64,000 bases of DNA from Apteryx mantelli (Eukaryota; Chordata; Aves; Apterygiformes; Apterygidae): NCBI RefSeq assembly GCF_036417845.1, contig NC_089981.1, forward strand, positions 27,952,553 through 28,016,552. Direction: 5' to 3'. Both the position numbers and the translations under genes were made by a program. Below, piece after piece: positions 1 through 22,300 of the stretch (position 1 is the stretch's first letter; each line of letters starts with the position of its first letter). A model generated the notes under the pieces. The model saw only the letters and a program-made list of their open reading frames with translations, made no database searches and was not told where the DNA came from.

Positions 1-219
1 TGAAATCTTCCAATCTGGTAGTATCTTTTGTCTGAAGATATGTTGTTCCTGTTCATTTAATTATATGGTAAACACAAGTTAAAACATTTTGGTGCTACAG
101 AATCTGTTGTGAATGAGACTAATAATCTACATATGTGTTCACAAATTTATTTGATATATACTTCTTAAAATCAAAAACAGCTGTGCAGATGTGTTGACTA
201 TGTAGTGATATGCTAATAA

Positions 220-549
220 GTGTTGCAGAGATTTTTAGATACTGGTTGGTTTCAAGGAAGGGTTATTTCAAGGCTGTCTGGAATTAATTTAGAGCCCTTC
301 AGGCCCTTCACTGAATCCTTCCATGCACTAGCCTTAAAAGCCAAGGCCTGTGCCAAATACTCTGGATTTAGAAATATCCTTACATCAATGGAATTTGTTC
401 ATAATTTAAGCATGTATGATGCACTGTCTGAGCTCAGTGATCTGTCAGAACAATTGCAGACAATGGCCGTTACACTGCCAGAAGCTATCTTACGTTTGTT
501 GGGGCAGGCTCAGATTTCTGCTTCCATTGTTGTTAGTCTTGGAATATAG
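220..549 (+). pseudogene. hAT-transposase-derived protein fragment or terminal exon (KIAA1586/ZNF862-like)
   Basis: The frame is open for about 109 codons and closes with TAG. There is no ATG at its start. Instead an in-frame stop lies just upstream and a TTGCAG acceptor-like sequence ends at 228, preceded by a branch-point-like TGCTAATAAG. An AATAAA follows about 22 bases after the stop. The peptide contains ALSELSDLSEQLQ and TLPEA, which recall the all-alpha region of hAT-type, transposase-derived proteins such as KIAA1586 and ZNF862; this is recognition from memory, not an alignment. It could be the last exon of a gene beginning left of the window, or a truncated element or retrocopy. No catalytic or zinc-finger residues are visible in this piece. 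The polypyrimidine tract before the acceptor is poor, which weakens the exon reading. Confidence 0.4.
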
Positions 550-570
550 GCAATAGAGATGGCAGTACCA

Positions 571-576
571 AATAAA
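571..576 (+). terminator. Possible poly(A) signal AATAAA after the hAT-like frame
   Basis: AATAAA lies in the context CCAAATAAAATGTG, about 22 bases after the stop of the preceding frame. The spacing suits a very short 3' UTR, but AATAAA is common by chance in AT-rich DNA. Confidence 0.3.
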
Positions 577-2689
577 ATGTGTGCTGTGAAAACAGGGATA
601 TGCATGACAGCAGAGCTGCTAAAATCCATGTAGCAAAATTAGGAGCTTGGCAAGCACTAGCAAAAATTGGCTGATGACAGCAAGCCTTTTTTTAAGACTA
701 AAGCTTACTCAGATATTTTTTTTCCCCTGCATGTTAATTCTGTATTGGTGTCTTTCCTAATCAAAAACTGAATACATGCTAAGAATGGGCTGAGTCGCAT
801 TTTGAAAAGTGGGGGCCACAAATACCAAAATTGTTGCCTAAATAGTAAGTGATCATTACAAGTTTAACATTCCTATAGCGCTTGAAAATGCTTGTAGAGA
901 AGTGCCACAGAAATCTTTAGTGTCTTGCCATGAATGTTGTCATTCCTAGGGTCCTCTTTCTTTAATTTAAAAAAAAAAAGTGTATGTACTTAGCTTAATA
1001 GAATCTAGCCAATTTATATGTGTGAATGTATCTCCATTTTTCAGACAGAAATTTTGGCAGTAATAGAAAGGGGGAAAACACATTGTGAACCTTTTATTGT
1101 GTGATCTACGTATAAGTACTCATTGTAAAATATTTATGGAATATAAATGCATAAATAAGAAGGTAATACTTTGTCTAGCCATTACTTTAATATGGCAATA
1201 ATGTCTGTGTCATAAGGAAATAGGATCCATTAATGGTCTCATGGATTACAGAGACTTTATCTGTATCTCCATATCACACTAACTGTGATTTCCAACCTTT
1301 GCTGACAGTTATGGTTAATTCTTTCAGAGGTAGAAATTTCTAAAAATTTCATCACTAATATAACTGGTATAGCATTCATTCATGATCTCATGTATCATTC
1401 ATAGATGTCTGTCTCTCTGTTACATATCATCTGCTGAATGTTTGATGACACTTTGGTTTTGATTCACTTATGCTCATTACAAGCAAAAATAATTCAGACA
1501 ATCTGAATCACAAGAGCAATTCATATATTTGAAGCAATTTATCCAGCTATATGCACACGGAAATCAATTTTTTATGTTCAGACCCTTAAAATAACAACAG
1601 CCATTCTTTTTCATTGAAATAAAAAGCTTAATAGATTTTCATAAAACTCCAATAATATATTTCGTAATACTCCCATAAATGATAATAGTCCTGCAGGTAT
1701 CTGTTGATGATTCAGAGACAGTACTATCTAAAAGGCTTGATGGTACATTCTAGGCTAGTAAGCAAATTATAGCTCAAAATATATTTTTCTTTTACAATCA
1801 ATGTACAATTAATGTATCTTATACAGAAACCCTTCCTCATTCAGAATGAAGAAATAAATTTCAGGACCAAGAAAGAACTAGCAATAATAGGTGTATGAAT
1901 TTCTCTCTAAATAGATTTTTGATGGTTTTATTTGAACATAAATCAAAACTATTTTACAGACCAACATATGCTACAATAGGTTGAATGTTTGAACTTTGTG
2001 CCCCTTTTTTGTTCCAGGATAAGACAGAAAGAACTAGGCTCCTTTCTGCTCTTCTCTTCTACATGGATTCTTTTAGCCTGTTTTCAGCATTGCCTGATCT
2101 TTCTCAGCCAGCTTTGATCAAACAAGGTTAGTTGCCCTGAAGGGGCTGCCCTGAAAAAGACAAATGATGATGTCAGTCCACAAAAGCTATGGACTTCAAA
2201 AATAAGGAATAGACTTGGAAATTTTTTGTAGTTAACATTTCTCATGACAAAATATTAAGGGTTTTTTAACTGGTCAGTAATTTAAAAAATGTTTAAGATG
2301 TCTTTGGTAAAGTGAATGAAGGGAAAGAAATTATGTCCGTGGGTACTTGCAAAAGAATAGGAAAGCAGTTTGGCATCATTTATGGAGAAAAATTGTTTTT
2401 CCTATTTACAGTACTAAATACAATTTTTTTTCTTTGTGAAAACTTTTAAAAGCATCTTTAAATGATTCTAAGGACAAGTACTCATGTACTTGTCAATCAA
2501 ATCAAATATGACCAATGCCCTACACAAATGCTTACAAGTAAGTATGCTTTACACATTCTAAAATACCCATTAATGAAAAAGTAAATTTATTACCTGCATT
2601 TATGCAAATATAAACTGTTCACATTGTCAAGAGAATGAATTTGTCCAGTTGCTTTTTGAATCCATGTTCAAATGACCACAATATTTTGT

Positions 2690-3140
2690 TGCAAGGGTTT
2701 TCACAGCTCAGGAAATGTGTGAGGAAGTACCTCCTTGTCTTTCTTTGAACCTGCCATTTTCTTGCTGTCTGTAATGACATCAGATACCAGTACTGGGGGA
2801 CAGAGAAGAAACAAATCCATTCAGCATCACTGTGCGAGTTGTCCTTTGATAGATGTTCATCACTCCCTTTGATTTGTTATTTAGACAGAAGACTCCTAAT
2901 CTTTTAAGTCATTCTTCATAAGAAGCTATTTTAATCATTCTTCATTTTTCCCAATACTTGCTTCAGTATTGCCATACAGTTTTAAGGTGGGAGACAAGAA
3001 TTGCACAGTATTCAAGCCTGAGCGGTTGCAGGAGCAGCATGGATTTATATAGTTCTCTTTCCTAATAATACCTAATATTTGATTTGGCCATTGCTGAGTA
3101 CTGAACATATGTTTTCAGAGCTATTAATTGTATATTCATG
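2690..3140 (-). repeat. Decayed CR1-family LINE fragment, antisense
   Basis: The stretch around 2985-3120 reads like a diverged copy of the complement of CR1 LINE sequence. It has a phrase equivalent to the usual 'gaccagaactgcacacagtattc' (here AGACAAGAATTGCACAGTAT), then CATGGATTTATATAG and, later, ATGTTTTCAGAGC. The spacing and order match what I remember of the amniote repeat. The outer limits are rough and divergence is high. Confidence 0.5.
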
Positions 3141-6100
3141 TTTCTGAAATAATCCTGATTATCAGGTTGCCAAGTGTGATACTAACAGTGAGAAAATACT
3201 ATTTTCTCCTAAAGCAGATCTTTTCTAAGATTATTTAAATGTGAGGATAGTTTTAGTTTTACCTTTCTGTCCTGTAGTTTTTTGTACTGTGATTTTTCTA
3301 TGTAATATAATATGCTGATTGTCGAGTTTGCCATTCACCTTTTTCTGCTTCCATAATTAAATTTGTACTTATTTAATCATCTTTTTCTTTTAATTTAAAT
3401 CTTACACAGAACTACACAAGCATTTCTTAAATACCAGTGTTACAACTGTAGTAGTTAATCGCAGAAACCTTCTTTGGTGCAATTTATTAGTATTATAAAA
3501 TTAATACCTGTGAAGTGGCCAACTGTGATAGATTTGGTGACATTTAACAGTAGATCAGATACAGTAGTGACAAAATCTGTGAAGTTGTGTCCCATATTGC
3601 CTCATCAATGTGTTTTATAACATGGTAAACAACAGTTTAATCTTCATGGTTGTTCAACACTCTTTTCTGCTGCGTCTATCAACTGTGCCTGTGTTACTGT
3701 TGCCTTTTATTATGTGGATTTCTATCTACTATGAAGCTGTCTAAAACTATCAGATCATTTCACACATATCACTTCACACCATTAAATATATCAAGGGCGA
3801 AATTTTCTCAGGTGCAGAGGTACACACAAGGCTTAAACATCACGTAAATTTTACTGACACCCTAATTTAAGGCCTTTGTTCAAATTCTCTAACAACTTCG
3901 GGTGACTTAGAAACAAATACCTTCTAAATAACATATGGGCTTATCATTAACATCAATAATTATTTGCCACATTTGGGCAAAATATATGTAAAATGCTTCC
4001 TTTCTAATTTGATGCCCTTGTTATCTTAAAAGGAGCTATTTGGTTTGGCCTTGTTCGTTCCTCTTTCCTCTCATTTTGTATTTAAATATTGTATTCTAGT
4101 TTCAAGTGCATCAATGGAGAATATGTAGGATACTTCTTAAAACCAATGCGCTAAAATGTGATATCAGAAATACAGCGCATAACCATTGGCTTTACCTTCG
4201 TATACCTCTGCTCAGGCTGAGCCTAAAGGATGTACAGGAGCATTCAGAAGGAAGTGAATGACTTCCTTCTACTGTAAGCATTTCCTGGTTTCTGGAGATT
4301 ATCCCTGCCTCTAATATTCTCTTGTTTTGCTGCTTTGGGAATAAAGTGAACAGTTAAACTATCTGAAGCATTGGAGATTAGCTGGAACTCCATCCAGTGT
4401 CTGCTTCAATGTACTTTCTATAGCTTGTATGTAAAGGTGAGTAAGTAGCTTACCTGCAATCCTTTTTGCTATCACATTACCTGAATCAGTTTGCTTTAGA
4501 AGAAATTTTCAGAAAAAAATCTTTTTGGTTTAGCTTTGAATGTAATTCTCCATCCATGTATAACAAAAAATATTACTTAACAAAATACTTAACTTGTAAT
4601 TTAATAAGCCTATACAACAGTTCAAATAATTTCCAAAAGTCCTTAATTTCTATTGCTTTTATTTAATTTGTACTGTTAGGTTTTTAAAATCCTGCCTTTT
4701 TATCACCAATAATGTGGTTTCAAACATTACTTCCTGTGCTTATCAGTATATAAACAGAACAATAGAGAATCTTGGCATAGTTTAGCATTCTGTCAAAACT
4801 AATATACTTTTGCCAACAGAGAGGAAATATCTGTCTCTATTGTTCTGTTAGTGTAGGTGGGGTAAACAGACCTTTATGGAGTCACTTATTGCTGTAGGAA
4901 GTTATTACAAAATGGCATTATAGCAGAGACTACAGGAGTATTTACTGGAAGTTCAGCAAAACTTGAAAGCTACTCAGCCCACTTAAAATGTTTATATATC
5001 CTGTTTCAATGCACATCAGTGTTGAAGAAAGGAAGTCATTTCATATCAAATGAATTTTCATTAATCACAAAGCTTAAAAATAACAAGTCAGATCAATTTA
5101 AATCAGTCTGTGTAGTTTTTTCTAGACAATTCTGTAGCCTTCTACAAGAAAAAAGACTTGTACAAGAGAATACATTTTATCGTTGGAGAATTTTATCTGT
5201 CCTGCAATAATCAAGAGGTGATGAAATACTAGTTTGATTTGAATGACTGCGTGATTTCAGCAGTTGGATACTTGTTTTAAAAAAATAAAACATGAATATA
5301 ATATTATTTGATTCTTTTGTCCTCATACTTAAGTCATGCAATTTTATAAATGAGTTCTCATAGTTATTTTTGACTCACTTATCAACTCTAGATAAAAAAA
5401 AATTTAATTTTCCAAAATAAGAGATCTAGTAAGCAATTCTGTTCTCTATTACAGACTTTTAGTTTTCTATGTTTGAGGGCAAAGGACCATTTAGAAATTT
5501 AATCACATCTTAGCTATAATTAAGAAAGACATAGCAATATTGTCTAATATAATTCCTAACAGTGCTTCTCATTTAGCTGTTATATAATTTCTGAGACTTC
5601 CTGTTCCCTTGTTTTCAAGACAAATATAAGAGGATTTCCAGTCTGCTACATCTGATTAACAGTGGCTGCTGTTTTACTCCTACCAAACTGTCTTTATTCG
5701 GTTTTTACCCTTTACTACTTCAGCTTTTAATTTTTGTTAGCTGGGACAGTGTATGAAAACTTAACTAGTTTGGGAAGCACAATACTTTGTAAAGATAAGA
5801 TGGGATAAAAGAACTATAGCTAAAATATAACTTTAAAACCTGCTTGTAGGGATTTTAGAACAAGCAGGAGTGGACTCTTTAGTGTCCTGAAGCAAGATGT
5901 GTAATTTGTACACTCGCTGTCTACACAGGATTGAATTTTTCTGAGCGCCTGAATAATCTGACTTGGAAGTTTACACTCTGTCTTCAGATGTGTAACATTT
6001 GGCTTCTGTTTTGTTTCGGTGTCCTGGTACATAGCTCTTACTTCTTCCAACCTCCCTTTTAGCTCCTCTATTGCTCTGTTTCCCTTCTACCTGTAGATCT

Positions 6101-6290
6101 TTTCCCTATCTTCTTTCTTTTGAATTTTGCTCGCCTGAAAACTCTTATCTTGATAAGAAAATTATTATGGTTGGCACATCAGTGTCTTATTTCTAGTGAC
6201 AGCAAATTTGAAAAACAAGCCAAATACTAATACAAAAGTTACCAATTAGTTCTGGGGCAAAGAGACAAGGCCTGAGTTGGCCATGTTACC

Positions 6291-6311
6291 AAAAAAAAAA
6301 AAAAAAAAAAA
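6291..6311. repeat. Poly(A) tract, 21 bases
   Basis: An uninterrupted A-run in noncoding DNA. It may be a retroposon tail, but no recognisable element body adjoins it. Confidence 0.7.
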
Positions 6312-7074
6312 GGCAGAGACACACAGTGTCTCAGAAGAAGGAATGTTGTCCAATAAAAGAAAGTAACACCAGTGTTTAATATTTGCAGAGCAATAATACT
6401 TAGGGTACAGCCTGTGATCAAGGCCTTTCTTCTCCTACTTTTTCTGTGTGCTAGGTGCTAAATATGTTCATGCTAAAGGCAGATGCCTTTCTGAGCAGCA
6501 ATGTATTTTGCCTTAGAGGGGAAGATTGTAGTGATGGAAAACCAATGCAAATCTAACACTGATGGCTATACCCATCTTTCTGAGTGCCTGCATGTGTGTG
6601 TACAAACTTAGGATTCAGCGAGCAGATTCTCCCAGCTGCTTTAGAGGTAGCCTTTGTGGTGTTGGTAGTATTTAATAGAGTCCTTTAAGGAATAACTGTA
6701 ATCGAGTTTATCTGTACGTACTGCTACCTGTAGCTAAGATTCTCCTGTAAGCTAAAGCAATGACTGTAAGAAACCGCTTGTTCTCATGCTCTCTTCATAT
6801 CCTGTGAATATGAAACACGGGTGTTAATGATGAGTTTTCCTAAAGCACAGGGGACATGTGACAAAAACAAGATAATTCACAAATATATATTACAACTATG
6901 TAATATTTTATTTCAATGCCTTTATCTTCAGGGTCTTAAACTGCTGGGGCTTTTTCAAGGCTGATGAAGCTGCGAGCAGCCGCTTCCCGTGAGGACACCC
7001 GCGCCGTTAGCCCCCGGCTGGAAGCGGCCCAGCTCCGCGCCGCTCGCCCTCCCCACCGCGCCGTCCGGCGCCAG

Positions 7075-7133
7075 GGGGCGGTGATCGACCGCGCATGCGC
7101 CGCCGGGAGGGGCGGCGATCGACCGCGCATGCG
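7075..7133. repeat. Tandem 25-bp duplication in the PSMA1 promoter
   Basis: Two 25-base units, 7075-7099 and 7109-7133, differ at one position (T versus C at the eighth base) and are offset by 34 bases. Each starts with GGGGCGG and ends with GATCGACCGCGCATGCG, so each unit carries a GC box plus an NRF1-like palindrome. Confidence 0.85.
7091..7100. promoter_or_regulatory. NRF1-type site 1 (GCGCATGCGC)
   Basis: A perfect palindrome matching the core of the nuclear respiratory factor 1 consensus YGCGCAYGCGCR. It lies about 170 bases upstream of the PSMA1 start codon. Binding is inferred from the motif. Confidence 0.65.
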
Positions 7134-7134
7134 T
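7125..7134. promoter_or_regulatory. NRF1-type site 2 (GCGCATGCGT)
   Basis: Second copy of the NRF1-like core, 34 bases after the first and inside the second unit of the duplicated block. It differs from the perfect palindrome only at the last base. Confidence 0.6.
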
Positions 7135-7270
7135 CTCACTCATGCCGCGCTGCTCGATCGACGACTCGAGGGGCGACTAGCGACGCCTTAGCGCGCCCAG
7201 CCCAGACGCGTCGCTGCCGGAGTCCCGCAGCTCGGCGGCCGGGAGCTCGCACCGGGGTCGGCGAGGAAAG

Positions 7271-17673
<10,403 letters not shown>

Positions 17674-17795
17674 TTGGTGGATGAACTCCTCTGTGTGTTA
17701 ATCTATGTGTAATTATACAGGAAGATATATCCATCTGCTGGTAATCTTTATCCTGACCTATATGCGTCTTCTACTGACACATTCTGAGGATTATA

Positions 17796-17831
<36 letters not shown>

Positions 17832-18000
17832 CCCACCCACCTATCCTTAAATGGTAGACAGGATAGTTGGATGCATTTTCTTTGACAAGAAAGATGTTAC
17901 CATTTTTTAAATAGTGCACAATACTGTGTTTTTTTATGAAAAGCATATTGCCTTTAACTTGTAAGGACAAGTGGAAATAAATCTTTCTTGGAATCTGCTG
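17674..18000 (+). other. PSMA1 3' UTR
   Basis: Runs from the stop codon to shortly after AATAAA at 17976. It contains a 28-base A-run (17799-17826), which could cause internal oligo-dT priming and false 3' ends in cDNA data. Confidence 0.75.
17976..17981 (+). terminator. PSMA1 poly(A) signal AATAAA
   Basis: Canonical AATAAA about 300 bases after the stop, followed by a T-rich stretch with TGCTGTTTATTTTTTTC, consistent with a downstream element. Confidence 0.8.
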
Positions 18001-18965
18001 TTTATTTTTTTCAATCTGAACAAATAACTACTCAAATACTTCTTTCATATCATCAGTGTGATATCAAGATGCAATCACGTACTTGACCATTTGTCGTATT
18101 GAAACAGTAACTGATTCATGAGCACTCACTTGCTTTATATAAATATAATGCTCATGAAGTATTGCACTGACAGAAATTCAAAGCGCTCTATGTACAAAAT
18201 AGCTGTAGAACAAGTAGGATGCAGCAAGTTTCCCCATGTTGTCTTGTGATTGTCTCAGTTGTGACTTGGACAGACGTTTCTAGTTATGAGTGTTTACTAG
18301 AATTATTGCAGACGGAATAAGCATAAAGCTGCCAACAAGCTTTTTCAGTTCTCTTTTTTAATAAAACCCAGCTCATTCAAAACTGAAATGAATCACTTTA
18401 TATCTTTAGAGCCATCAAACAGCCATCAGGTAGCTAAGGGCTTTTCTTTAGCCCACTAGTATGCTAAATGGAGGTAATGATGGAAACATGTAAAATTGCC
18501 CTTACAAGTCCCCTGAGTTACCCGGTCTCTACATTGCTTCTTAATAAACATGCGCTCTTGGATTTGTCCCTTCAGTTTGTGCTGTAGAGGCTGTGGACTC
18601 TCTTTAGTGACAGCTTGGATTTAAGTTCAATGTCACAAAATTTGAATGATCTTTTTGTATTGCAGTTTTCTGTACTACATTGCTATTGCTGATCAGCTTC
18701 GATGCAGATTTTTCTTCCAGCTGTTGAATGTCATGTGAACATTAGACACATCAACTGATACTAATGTCCTAAAGCCCAGTTAAAGTGAGAAGAGTAATTT
18801 CCAATTTATAACAGTGGCAGCAGATTTCTTCAGTGATGTCTCATAGGGAAGTCCCGGGAGCCAGTGTTGTGTATAGAGATGCAAAAGACCTGTGAATCTG
18901 CAGTGTGATAAACAAAACTAATTTGGCATTATTTTTTTATTTTAATTGTTGGCTATTTCGGTCTC
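18001..18965. other. Spacer between PSMA1 and COPB1
   Basis: About 1 kb of AT-rich sequence between the PSMA1 poly(A) site and the next CpG island. No exon, repeat family or RNA gene was recognised. Confidence 0.6.
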
Positions 18966-19040
18966 TGTAGAAGCTGGGCACCCTGCCCTTGCTGTCGCGG
19001 TGGTTGTGCTTAGCTGTGCAACGTCACCCCGTGGCGCGTG

Positions 19041-19048
19041 TGACGTCA
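19041..19048. promoter_or_regulatory. CRE palindrome TGACGTCA
   Basis: A full consensus cAMP-response element for CREB/ATF/CREB3-type bZIP factors, at the 5' side of the COPB1 island. A CRE half-site (ACGTCAC at 19021) lies just upstream. Confidence 0.65.
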
Positions 19049-19061
19049 CGGCTCGCGGTGC

Positions 19062-19070
19062 TGACGCAAT
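19062..19070 (+). promoter_or_regulatory. CARE/ATF4-type composite TGACGCAAT
   Basis: A CRE half-site fused to a C/EBP half-site, resembling amino-acid-response/CARE elements, 14 bases after the CRE palindrome. Function is inferred from the motif only. Confidence 0.4.
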
Positions 19071-19191
19071 GGCGAGGGGGCTCTGGCGGGCTGGGCGCTT
19101 CCTGCTCCCCTCCCCCCCGGCTTCCGCCCGCGCTTCCGGGCCGCCTCGCAAGGGGCGGTGGCGTCAGAGGGGCAAGGCCCTCCCCGACCCA

Positions 19192-19199
19192 TGACGTGG
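19192..19199 (+). promoter_or_regulatory. UPRE-like TGACGTGG
   Basis: Matches the unfolded-protein-response element core bound by XBP1, ATF6 and CREB3-family factors. An inverted copy is at 19319. Confidence 0.5.
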
Positions 19200-19318
19200 C
19201 GCGCCCCCCCAGCGGGGCGGTGCCTGGCGGCCCGGCCCCGTCCGCGTTCCCGTGCGAGCGGGAGGCGTGTCCCGCCAGGGCCGCCGTAGCATCGATGTGG
19301 CCTGAGGAGGGAGCGGCT

Positions 19319-19326
19319 CCACGTCA
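19319..19326 (-). promoter_or_regulatory. UPRE-like CCACGTCA (inverted copy)
   Basis: Reverse complement of the TGACGTGG core at 19192, within the same CpG island. Confidence 0.5.
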
Positions 19327-22300
19327 GCCATCGCCGGAGCGGGCTGCGCCAGTGCCGGGAGCCGCCACCGCGGGCCGCGCCGCCACGCCACGCCAGCTGG
19401 GTGCGCAGTCCGCGCGGGACAGCGCTCGCCGGTCGCGAAGCCCGCCCCGCCGCGCCTCGGGCCGCGCGGCCTCGCTGCGCGGGGGTCGCGAGCCGCGGCG
19501 GCCGTTGCGGGGGGAGGGGCGGGCGGCCGTTAGGGCCGTTGGGGGGCCGCGGCATTTCCCGCTGCTCCGCGGCCGCCGGCGCGGGGCCTCCCGGCCCGAG
19601 GCCTTGGGGCGGGCCGGCCAGGGCCTTCCTGGGGCCCCTCGGAGGAGCGCCTGGCAGGCGGCCGCAGGGCCCCAGCTCGCGGTGCCTTAACGGCGCTCAA
19701 ACGAAGCAGCGCGCACGTCTCTGCAGCGGCTCGGGGTCACCTCGCTCGTGTCTGTGTGCGGTGGGGCGCGGTCTCCCAGGGAAATGGGGTATTGCTGCCG
19801 TGTTTTGTGTCTCTAAGTTTTTCACAGGAATGGTAAGAAAAAGAATAAAAACTAAACAGTTTAAAATCATAGTTAAATGCGTTTGGCGTTCCGAGCAAGA
19901 GCTAGTCACCTGGAAAGTGAGGAGAGAAACCTATAAACTTACTCGTGTTTTTCTTTTTAATAAAAGCTTTTATGTTCTGTTTTGCAGGTGGTGCAGAGGT
20001 AAAATGATGCTTTGTTAGGGTTTTGGTTTATGAGGTAGCTCTTTAACGTCCTGTACAGAGTTCTGGACTTCACAAGTCTTTAACTCTGTTCTGTAAAGCT
20101 AAGTGAAAGTATATAGCTGAATACAAAATTCTGTGGTCAGGCAATATTAATAGCTAAAACTTAAAGTGAAATTCTGTAGTTGTAATTCTCCCAGCACCAT
20201 GACTGATGTTTAACTTCTGTAGGGGTTCATTTGCTTCTCAAGGCTGCTGTAGTGGGAGAGCAGGCATGTTCTCTTTGTCTTCCTGTGCATGTATTGGAAA
20301 TTGTGTGACTGAATTTCCTTACGCAAATGTGGGTATTGTCCGATTTTATTGCGGGGGAAGTCGAGTAGCATCTACTTTCTTCTTTATCTGGGGCATTCTT
20401 GGTAAGATGAAATTTTGATTGGGGAGACGCTGCTTCCAAGGCTTGATGCCTCTCTATGAAGAAGAATTGGTTGTTGTCCTCATTGCCCAGTCTTCCAGCT
20501 CTGTATTTTAAGAATTTCCCTTCACTGCCACTTTTCAGAGCCTAGGAGATGGTCCATGTTTCCTGCTTTAGAGATCTATTTTGCTGTGATTTTTGAGGAA
20601 GTTTCTGCAGTTGGGATCTTTCTATAAGGAAAGATACTTTATCTGTTTTTCTCACAGCTGTGGTTTATTGTCTGTTTGATGAGGCTGATAGAGATGAAGA
20701 TGCTAGTTGCAGAGCTTTGAGGCAGGAGCTCTGGCTAAGGGAATGGGATAGAGGACAAAAGCTGCTGCTGAAGCAAGAAAATTATTGTTTCTGAAAAACA
20801 CCAGGATTATTTATGTAGATGTTTGTAGAGAAACAATGAGCTTGAAGGATTTAATCCTTAAAAGTATAAAATTCATAACAGAAAGAAGCTTTCAAAAATA
20901 AATGTTGTGTTAGAACCCTTTTTTTGTAGTAGTAGAATTTGTGATGCTGTTCTCATTGTGTTCTTTTCTCATAGCTTGGGAGTAGTGGTGCTTTTTACTC
21001 AAATTTGTGAGCCTCTGAGGCAAAAAAGAGGCTACAGCCCAAGTTAGCACAACTTCCCTGCTAACTGTTTAGGCTGAGATTCTTCAGCTGGCTGTTTGAT
21101 AAGAAAAGGGACTTTGCTTCCGGTATCAGCTTGTGGAGTTTCTCATCCATTTGTTCAGATGCCTGACTCCTTGGCCCACTTTGCCTCCTCTTTTGTCAGA
21201 GAGGCAGTGCTTTGAACTGGACTGTTTTTTGTTCTTGCTTGCTGTTCTTACTGCTTTAAAAGTAAAGTGGGGGTGGTGGATTTACAGGGTTCACATCTCA
21301 AAAGTTGCCTCAGCACAGGTGAAGAGGTGATGTGGGGTAGGAACTGGTGTCCCCAGGCAGTAACTTCTTAAACTGGCATGTTGTTGAAGGCTTTGTGTCA
21401 TGGCGCTAGGACCCTGCTTGTGTTTGTCCAACTTCAGAGGATTCTTTCAAGTGCTGAAAGTGATCTGCAGTGAAAGTGTAACCTTAAATTGGAGAGTTTA
21501 GCATTTTAATCTGTCATGAAAATCACAACCTGTGATGGGGATCATTTAATTCGCTTGGTCCTATTATTATTTAGTAGCAATAATTATATAAACAAGTGTG
21601 TATTTTTATACATATTCTGAGTCATACATAGTATTGTATTTTAAAGTAAAAAGCCATTTTCCCTGTTTTAATGATTTGTTAACATCAATCTCAGACTTCA
21701 AGAAAATTAGTTGCGGTAAATGCATGTAGAAAGTAGTTTTTTCTCTGAACTTCTGTAGAAAATACAAAGTTGGCCATGTAATGAAAAGTAATTTTTTTTA
21801 CCGTGCACTTCTGTATGGTATCATAGTGAGTGTTAAGTGACCAAGCTCAAACTTGAGCATATTAAGTTACTTAGGAATGGAATAAAAAAAAAATTAATCA
21901 CAAAAGTGTATTACAAAAGGAAGTGACAAACAAGGAAAATGAAGATTGAAGTTAATTATTCGCTTTATTATCTGAATTGTCAGCTACATAGCACCTTTAG
22001 TGGACTGTAATCCTCTAGTACTTCTTCTCCATACAAATACTTACTTTTCTCCTATTAGTGACTAGAGGAGCAGTTGAGTAGTGTTGAGCTGATCTAATGA
22101 TTTTTAGCAGGTAACAGGGCAGTCCTGCTTTTCTCTCCGTCATGTTCTCCCTTCTGTCCTTGGTTTCTGCTCTGTTGGATCTCACGCTCATCTTCAAAAC
22201 TTCCTTCATGGGCTGATTCATCTTGATAAATGAGAAGAAAACTCTTCCCTTTTTTGTTGTGGTGTTCTTCAGGTTGATTTTGCAGGTTAAGTCAAAAGTT

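Larger units (their letters stand above)
600..6950. other. AT-rich noncoding stretch upstream of PSMA1
   Basis: No exon with credible splice sites and protein similarity was recognised on either strand. The open frames here are short (60-76 codons), of low complexity and unlike known proteins. The contents I can name are an antisense CR1-like remnant near 2690-3140 and an A-run at 6291-6311. In mammals PDE3B lies head-to-head with PSMA1; its 5' end is not recognisable here and, if conserved, would be left of the window. Confidence 0.6.
18970..19770. promoter_or_regulatory. COPB1 CpG-island promoter and untranslated first exon
   Basis: A second abrupt GC-rich, CpG-dense island, about 3 kb upstream of the COPB1 start codon. 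Because the coding start lies in an exon opened by a good acceptor (22711), an untranslated first exon must be upstream, and this island is the only promoter-like sequence. The donor of exon 1 cannot be fixed; one candidate is AATG-GTAAGA near 19830. The 5' part holds a bZIP motif cluster. The long open frames on both strands are GC artefacts. Confidence 0.8.

Noticed and set aside
19981..20002. TTTTGCAG-GTGGTGCAGAG-GTAAAA as a micro-exon in COPB1 intron 1
   Set aside because: It would be an 11-base untranslated exon with no independent support; acceptor- and donor-like pairs this close are common by chance.
18946..20018. Long overlapping open frames on both strands (up to 233 and 169 codons) in the COPB1 CpG island
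   Set aside because: They are rich in Ala, Arg, Gly and Pro, occur on both strands over the same bases and end where GC content drops. This is the expected result of stop-poor CpG DNA.
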